NCBI GenBank assembly: GCA_902805735.1
Contig: CADCTW010000095.1
Span: 1-55,282, forward strand
Reading direction: 5' to 3'
DNA from: an uncultured Gemmatimonadota bacterium
GTDB taxonomy: Bacteria; Gemmatimonadota; Gemmatimonadetes; Longimicrobiales; Longimicrobiaceae
DNA length: 55,282 nt
Each line of letters starts with the position of its first letter. Positions within the stretch are counted from its first letter, which is position 1. The notes beneath the pieces are model-generated. The model was not told where the DNA came from. It saw only the letters and a list, made by a program, of their open reading frames with translations, and made no database searches. Made by a program: the position numbers and the translations under genes. Shown here piece by piece: positions 51,473 through 55,282 of the stretch.

Positions 51473-52458
51473 CGGTGACGGCGCCGCAGGGGATCGGCAC
51501 GGACGAGATGCTGGAGCAGGCGCGCCGCGTGATCCGCACCGAGGCGGCGTCGGTGGCGGCGCTGGAGGCGCGCATCGGCGTGGAGTTCGCGGCGGCGGTG
51601 GACGCGGTGCTGGAGGCCACCGGGCGTGTGATCGTGGCCGGGGTGGGGAAGAGCGGGATCGTGGGGCGGAAGATCGCCGCCACCCTCACCTCCACCGGCA
51701 CCCCCGCCGTCTTCCTGCACCCGGTGGAGGCGCTGCACGGCGACCTGGGGCTGGTGGGGAGCGGCGACGTGGCCATCCTCCTCTCCAAGAGCGGCGAGAG
51801 CGACGAGCTGCGCGGGCTGCTGGAGTACCTCAAGCGCATGGACGTGGGCGTGGTAGCGCTGACGGGGCGGCTGGACTCCGCGCTGGCGCGCCAGGCGGAC
51901 TGGGTGCTGGACTGCTCGGTGGCCGAAGAGGCGTGCCCGCACGACCTGGCGCCCACCTCGTCCACCACCGCCGCCATGGCCATGGGCGACGCGCTGGCCG
52001 TCGCGCTCCTGCTGCGCCGCGGCTTCGGGCGCGACGACTTCGCCCGCTTCCACCCCGGCGGCGCGCTGGGACGCAGGCTGCTGCTGCGCGTGGCGGACGT
52101 GATGGAGACCGCCGACCTGCCGATCCTGCCGTCCACCGCCACCATGCGGCAGTGCCTGGTGCCGCTGGCGGAGCGCCGGGGGACGGTGGCCGTAACGGAT
52201 GCGGAAGGGGCGTTGCTGGGGGTGGTTACGTCGGGCGATCTGACGCGGCTAATGGAACGAGAGGAACACTTCTACGGAATTTCCGTATCGGAAGTCATGA
52301 CTCTCGATCCGAAAACCGTCGAGCCGCACGAGCTGGCCGCGGCGGCCGTGGGCGTGATGGAGCGCCACGGCGTGATGGCGCTCCCCGTGGTGGACGACGC
52401 GCACCGCGTCGTGGGGATGGTGCACCTGCACGACCTCATGCGCGCGGGGGCCGTATGA
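51469..52458 (+). CDS. kdsD: Arabinose-5-phosphate isomerase
   Basis: KdsD makes arabinose 5-phosphate from ribulose 5-phosphate, the first step to Kdo. The 329 residues have a SIS domain (VAGVGKSGIVGRKIAATLTS, FLHPVEALHGDLGL, LLSKSGESDEL, PTSSTTAAMAMGDALAVAL, FHPGGALGRRL) and two CBS domains (about 205-265 and 270-325). Standard length. GTG start at 51469. Its stop overlaps the lptC start. All four steps from ribulose 5-phosphate to CMP-Kdo are thus encoded in this cluster. Confidence 0.96.
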   Translation: MTVTAPQGIGTDEMLEQARRVIRTEAASVAALEARIGVEFAAAVDAVLEATGRVIVAGVGKSGIVGRKIAATLTSTGTPAVFLHPVEALHGDLGLVGSGDVAILLSKSGESDELRGLLEYLKRMDVGVVALTGRLDSALARQADWVLDCSVAEEACPHDLAPTSSTTAAMAMGDALAVALLLRRGFGRDDFARFHPGGALGRRLLLRVADVMETADLPILPSTATMRQCLVPLAERRGTVAVTDAEGALLGVVTSGDLTRLMEREEHFYGISVSEVMTLDPKTVEPHELAAAAVGVMERHGVMALPVVDDAHRVVGMVHLHDLMRAGAV

Positions 52459-52997
52459 AGCGCCTCGCCCTCGTGCTCCTGCTGGCCGCGTGCAGCCAGA
52501 CGACGGCGCCCAACCGCACGGCCGTCTTCGAGGCGAACGCCGACCAGGTGACCATCGGGATGCGGATGAAGATGACGGAGGAGGGGACCACCAAGGCCGA
52601 CCTCCACGCCGACACCGCCGTCACCCCCCCAGGCTCCAGCCGCACTAACCTGACGGGGGTGCGCCTCGTCTTCAGCACCCCGTCCGGCAAGGACGGCAAG
52701 CTGACTTCGAAGAAGGGTGAGTACGATCCGACCTCGCAGGTCATGGTGGCGCGCGGCGGCGTGGTGCTCATCGTCCCTGGCGAGGCGGGGAAGGGGACGC
52801 GCACCATCACCAGCGAAGAGCTGCACTGGGACCAGCGCGGCGATCGCGTGTGGAGCGAGAAGAAGACGACCATGGTGGAGGAAGGAAGGACGCTCCACAC
52901 CCAGGGCTTCACCTCGGACACGCGCTTCCAGAACATCAGCGGCAAGAGCGCGAGCACCGGCTCCGTCCAGGTGGGCGACGGGGGGATACGATTCTGA
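52455..52997 (+). CDS. lptC: LPS export protein LptC, lipoprotein form
   Basis: LptC is the inner-membrane link of the LPS bridge. This 180-residue protein has a lipobox in LVLLLAACSQT (Cys13) instead of the usual membrane helix, then the beta-jellyroll strands: ADQVTIGMRMKMTEEGTTKA, DLHADTAVTPPG, GVRLVFSTPSGKDGKLTSKK, MVARGGVVLIVPG and WSEKKTTMVEEGRTLHTQGF. It is preceded by kdsD with overlap, which supports the role. The stop codon shares a base with the next possible start. Confidence 0.85.
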   Translation: MKRLALVLLLAACSQTTAPNRTAVFEANADQVTIGMRMKMTEEGTTKADLHADTAVTPPGSSRTNLTGVRLVFSTPSGKDGKLTSKKGEYDPTSQVMVARGGVVLIVPGEAGKGTRTITSEELHWDQRGDRVWSEKKTTMVEEGRTLHTQGFTSDTRFQNISGKSASTGSVQVGDGGIRF

Positions 52998-53878
52998 TGA
53001 CAGATCCTCGTATATCGCCGACGGCCGGGCAATGCGCCGAGGATCGCGCGCGGGGCGTCCAGGAGCGTGCGTTGGGTGTCCAGTGGCGTGCGTCGGGCGT
53101 CCAGCGGTGTGCGTTGGGCGGCCAGGGGCGTGCGGCGCGCGTCCAGGGGCGTGCATTGCGCGTCGAGGAGCGTGCGTCAGGCGTCGAGGAGCGTGCATTG
53201 CGCGTCGAGGAGAGTGCGGGGCGCGTCCAGGGGCGTGAGTTGCGCGGCGAGGAGCGTGCGTCGGGCGTCCAGGAGCGTGCGTTGAGCGTCCAGGGGTGCG
53301 CGCGGCCGGTCCCGCGGCGCGTGTCCCGCGTTCAGGGGTGGACGGTACGGGCCCAGGAGCGAATGAATTCGCCGCTGGACCTACGCGAAGTCCGCCTTCG
53401 CGGACTGTTCCCGCGGCTCTGGCTCGAAGCAAACAGTGCCCGTAGGGGCACTTCGCGTGGTTCCAGCGGCGAATTTATTCGCTCTGGGGCGGCACGCTCC
53501 GGCGCGGCACGCTCCGGCGCGGCTCGCTCCTGCGCGGCACGCTCTGGCGCGGCTCGCTCCTGCGCGGCACGCTCTGGCGCGGCTCGCTCCGGCGCGGCAC
53601 GCTCTGGCGCGGCACGCTCCGGCGCGGCACGCTCTGGCGCGGCACGCTCCGGCGCGGCACGCTCCGGCGCGGCACGCTCTGGGGCGGAACGCTCTGGCGC
53701 GGAACGCTCTGGCGCGGCACGCTCGGGGGCGGCACGCTCCGGCGCGGAACGCTCCGGCGGGGCACGCTCTTGGGAGGAACGCTCCGGCGGGGCACGCTCT
53801 TGGGCGGCTCGCTCTGGCACGGCACGCTCCTGTGGGGATTCGACGAGCGGCACCGACTCAACCAGAGACTTCGTATGA
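52997..53878 (+). CDS. Repeat-built reading frame between lptC and the OstA-like gene (doubtful)
   Basis: A 293-codon frame begins at ATG 52997, sharing a base with the lptC stop, and ends at TGA 53876-53878, overlapping the next gene's ATG. Residues 20-100 are heptads of the kind ERALGVQ, and residues 160-275 are about 23 five-residue units SGAAR and variants. The middle part (NSPLDLREVRLRGLFPRLWL) is from an inverted repeat. Both repeat periods (21 and 15 bases) are multiples of three and in phase. However, other frames are also open here, because the repeats lack stop-forming bases, so this may be non-coding. If made, the product would be very basic and low in complexity. Confidence 0.35.
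   Translation: MTDPRISPTAGQCAEDRARGVQERALGVQWRASGVQRCALGGQGRAARVQGRALRVEERASGVEERALRVEESAGRVQGRELRGEERASGVQERALSVQGCARPVPRRVSRVQGWTVRAQERMNSPLDLREVRLRGLFPRLWLEANSARRGTSRGSSGEFIRSGAARSGAARSGAARSCAARSGAARSCAARSGAARSGAARSGAARSGAARSGAARSGAARSGAARSGAERSGAERSGAARSGAARSGAERSGGARSWEERSGGARSWAARSGTARSCGDSTSGTDSTRDFV
53056..53300. repeat. 21-base tandem repeat, about 12 units
   Basis: Units like GCGTGCGTTGGGCGTCCAGG plus one base, with drifting copies. It lies downstream of lptC. Twelve units can be lined up by eye. Confidence 0.85.
53359..53482. repeat. Imperfect inverted repeat between the two tandem arrays
   Basis: Left arm GCGAATGAATTCGCCGCTGG ... CGCGAAGT, right arm ACTTCGCG ... CCAGCGGCGAATTTATTCGC, about 33 bases each with three or four mismatches and about 55 bases between. 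It looks like an inserted interspersed element. Confidence 0.8.
53483..53835. repeat. 15-base tandem repeat, about 23 units
   Basis: Unit GGCGCGGCACGCTCC or with TCT, GAA or GGG variants. It ends about 40 bases before the OstA-like start codon. Confidence 0.9.
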
Positions 53879-55282
53879 TGCGGTACTTCATCATAGGCAT
53901 CGCGGCGGCCCTTGCCGCCACGCCGGCGCTCGCGGGCGCGCAGGCCAACTCGTGCCTCCTGGTGCGCCAGGAGGGGCAGTGGACGGCCGTGGGCGACCCG
54001 GCCAACCGCGTGATCTCGGCCAGCGGGCCGCTGCTGGTGCAGTGCTCCGCGGGCGAGGAGCTGCGGGCGGACAGCGCGGTCATCTACCAGGCGATGAACG
54101 AGGTGCACCTGTTCGGGCAGGTGGACTACCAGGACCCCACGCGCACCCTGACGGCGGACCGCGCCACGTACAACTCCGGCACGGGGCGACTGTTCGCGCA
54201 GGGGAGCGTGGTGTTCACGGACAAGGCGCGCGGCTCCACGCTGCGCGGGCCGGAGCTGGAGTACTACAAGGCCATGCCGGGCCGGCCCGACGCGCAAGCC
54301 ATCGCCACGCAGCGCCCGCACCTCACCCTGGTGCCGCGGAGCGACAACGGGCAGCGCCGCGACCCCATGGAGATCGACGGCGACCGCATCACCAGCACCG
54401 GCGACAAGTTCATGACCGCCGAGGGCAACGTGGTTATCGTCAGCAAGGACGTGAACTCCACGGCCGCCACGGCCTTCTACGACGCGACGGCCGAGCGGAT
54501 GGAGCTGCGCACGGGCGCGCGGGTCCGCAACCCCAGCTACGAGCTGACGGGGGAGTACATCGAGAGCCAGCTCCGGCAGGGGAAGCTCTCGCGGGTCCTG
54601 GCCCGCACCCGCGCCCGGCTGGACAGCGACCGGCTGGACGTGAACGGGCCGCAGCTCCAGATGTTCTTCGAGAACGACAAGCTGCAGCGCGTCGTCTCCG
54701 GCCAGGAGGCGCAGGCCCCGCGCGACACCACCAAGGCAACTCCAAGGTCCATCGCGCTTGCCAGCGGGTTCCGGCTGGAGGCAGATTCGCTGGAGGCCAT
54801 CATGCCCGGCCAGGAGCTGCGCGAGGTGCACGCGGTGGGAGCGGCGCAGGGCGAGTCGTGGGACACAACCGCGGTGGCGGACACCGCGCAGCGGCGCACC
54901 CCGCCCACGGCCATCTCGGAGCGCGACCTGGTGCTGGCGGACACCATCATCGGCTACTTCGTCGATGACAGCGCGGCCCGCCCGGCGCGCGGCGACACCA
55001 CGTCGGCCAAGGTGAAGATCGACCGGATGCAGGCCATCGGCAACGCGCGCTCCGTGTACCGCGTGCGCGACAAGAACCGGCCCAACGAGCAGCCGGGGAT
55101 CAACTATTTGAACGCCGACCACGTGGACCTGGCCTTCCGCGAGGGCGAGGTGGACAACGCCCGCGCCCGCGGCGTGAAGCGCGGCGTGTACCTGGACCCC
55201 GGCCAGCCCCAGCGCGCCGACACGGCGACGGCCACCGCGGCGGGCCGGCCCGCTCCGCCCCGCGCCACCCCCGTCGCCGCGC
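53875..55282 (+). CDS. OstA-like (LptA/LptD-related) protein, 3' end outside
   Basis: An open frame of at least 469 codons that runs off the right edge. ATG at 53875 or 53878 is followed by a signal peptide (MRYFIIGIAAALAATPALAG). Then come OstA-type strands: LRADSAVIYQAMNEVHLFGQ, RTLTADRATYNSGTGRLFAQ, GSVVFTDKARGSTLRGPELE, and a second set ITSTGDKFMTAEGNVVIVSK, AERMELRTGARVRNPSYEL. These jellyroll strands bind LPS in LptA and the N-terminus of LptD. The protein is much longer than LptA. Its place after lptC supports a role in LPS transport. Whether a barrel follows is not visible. Confidence 0.82.
   Translation, partial: MMRYFIIGIAAALAATPALAGAQANSCLLVRQEGQWTAVGDPANRVISASGPLLVQCSAGEELRADSAVIYQAMNEVHLFGQVDYQDPTRTLTADRATYNSGTGRLFAQGSVVFTDKARGSTLRGPELEYYKAMPGRPDAQAIATQRPHLTLVPRSDNGQRRDPMEIDGDRITSTGDKFMTAEGNVVIVSKDVNSTAATAFYDATAERMELRTGARVRNPSYELTGEYIESQLRQGKLSRVLARTRARLDSDRLDVNGPQLQMFFENDKLQRVVSGQEAQAPRDTTKATPRSIALASGFRLEADSLEAIMPGQELREVHAVGAAQGESWDTTAVADTAQRRTPPTAISERDLVLADTIIGYFVDDSAARPARGDTTSAKVKIDRMQAIGNARSVYRVRDKNRPNEQPGINYLNADHVDLAFREGEVDNARARGVKRGVYLDPGQPQRADTATATAAGRPAPPRATPVAA

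Noticed and set aside
53056..53835. CRISPR array
   Set aside because: Units of 21 and 15 bases follow one another without unique spacers.
53436..54968. A long second + strand frame through the 15-base repeats into the OstA-like gene
   Set aside because: It is out of frame with the OstA-type strands and signal peptide, and is open only because of high GC and repeats.
53332..55122. Long - strand frame opposite the OstA-like gene
   Set aside because: Antisense shadow of a GC-rich gene; composition is His/Arg/Val-rich filler with no motif.

Overview
The window is GC-rich (about 70 percent G+C), densely coding, and nearly all genes read on the + strand. It carries a complete Kdo pathway (kdsB, kdsA, kdsC, kdsD), lptC, an OstA-like protein, a heptose-7-phosphate kinase and several signal peptides and lipoboxes, so the cell is a diderm with LPS-type lipid. 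Gene content, gene order and the many short interspersed hairpin repeats are most like Gemmatimonadota, perhaps Longimicrobium relatives. That placement is my inference and no search was run.

Layout. 1-2300: end of an E2 2-oxoacid acyltransferase, lipB, and a toxin-antitoxin pair whose PIN toxin is broken. 2305-5541: a diverged RNase HI on the - strand, carA, an HU-like protein and small hypotheticals. 5953-8225: moaD-moaE-moaA and trmL. 8394-12959: mdh and sdhCDAB (TCA cycle); sdhC lacks a proper stop. 13175-18605: secreted functions, namely a GH13 amylase, a tiny six-cysteine secreted protein, an alpha/beta-hydrolase lipoprotein and a beta-propeller lipoprotein. 18679-20568: a group IIC intron placed directly behind a terminator hairpin. 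20654-22843: a serine hydrolase and a small membrane protein. 22976-27586: an NAD metabolism cluster (NrtR-like regulator, nicotinate phosphoribosyltransferase, nadE, nicotinamidase-like, macrodomain). 27697-31901: a hypothetical with a response regulator, hldE-type kinase, ridA, phosphohexomutase and a small membrane protein. 31926-35384: sucCD, an EIIA-like/CBS protein and ndk. 35424-44190: a holin-like protein, the DUF177-rpmF-plsX-fabH-fabD-fabG-acpP-fabF lipid operon, ispF, dedA and xerD-like. 44418-46975: a Gdx/SugE transporter (-), trpG/pabA and an outer-membrane barrel protein. 47663-55282: kdsB-pyrG-kdsA-kdsC-kdsD-lptC, a repeat-built reading frame and an OstA-like gene that runs off the end.

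The genes group into central carbon metabolism (E2/LipB, Mdh, Sdh, SucCD), molybdenum cofactor, NAD salvage, fatty acid synthesis and Kdo/LPS assembly. Many neighbours overlap by 1-8 bases, indicating translational coupling.

Three families of interspersed hairpin repeats fill the gaps. The commonest has about 29-31-base arms built on CACAGAGACACAGAGGCACA and is seen at twelve loci, usually within about 15 bases of a stop codon and often 6-12 bases before the next start. Other points of interest are the six-cysteine secreted protein with CS-alpha-beta spacing, the repeat-built frame between lptC and the OstA-like gene, the RNase H lacking one catalytic acid, the broken toxin and the sdhC frameshift.
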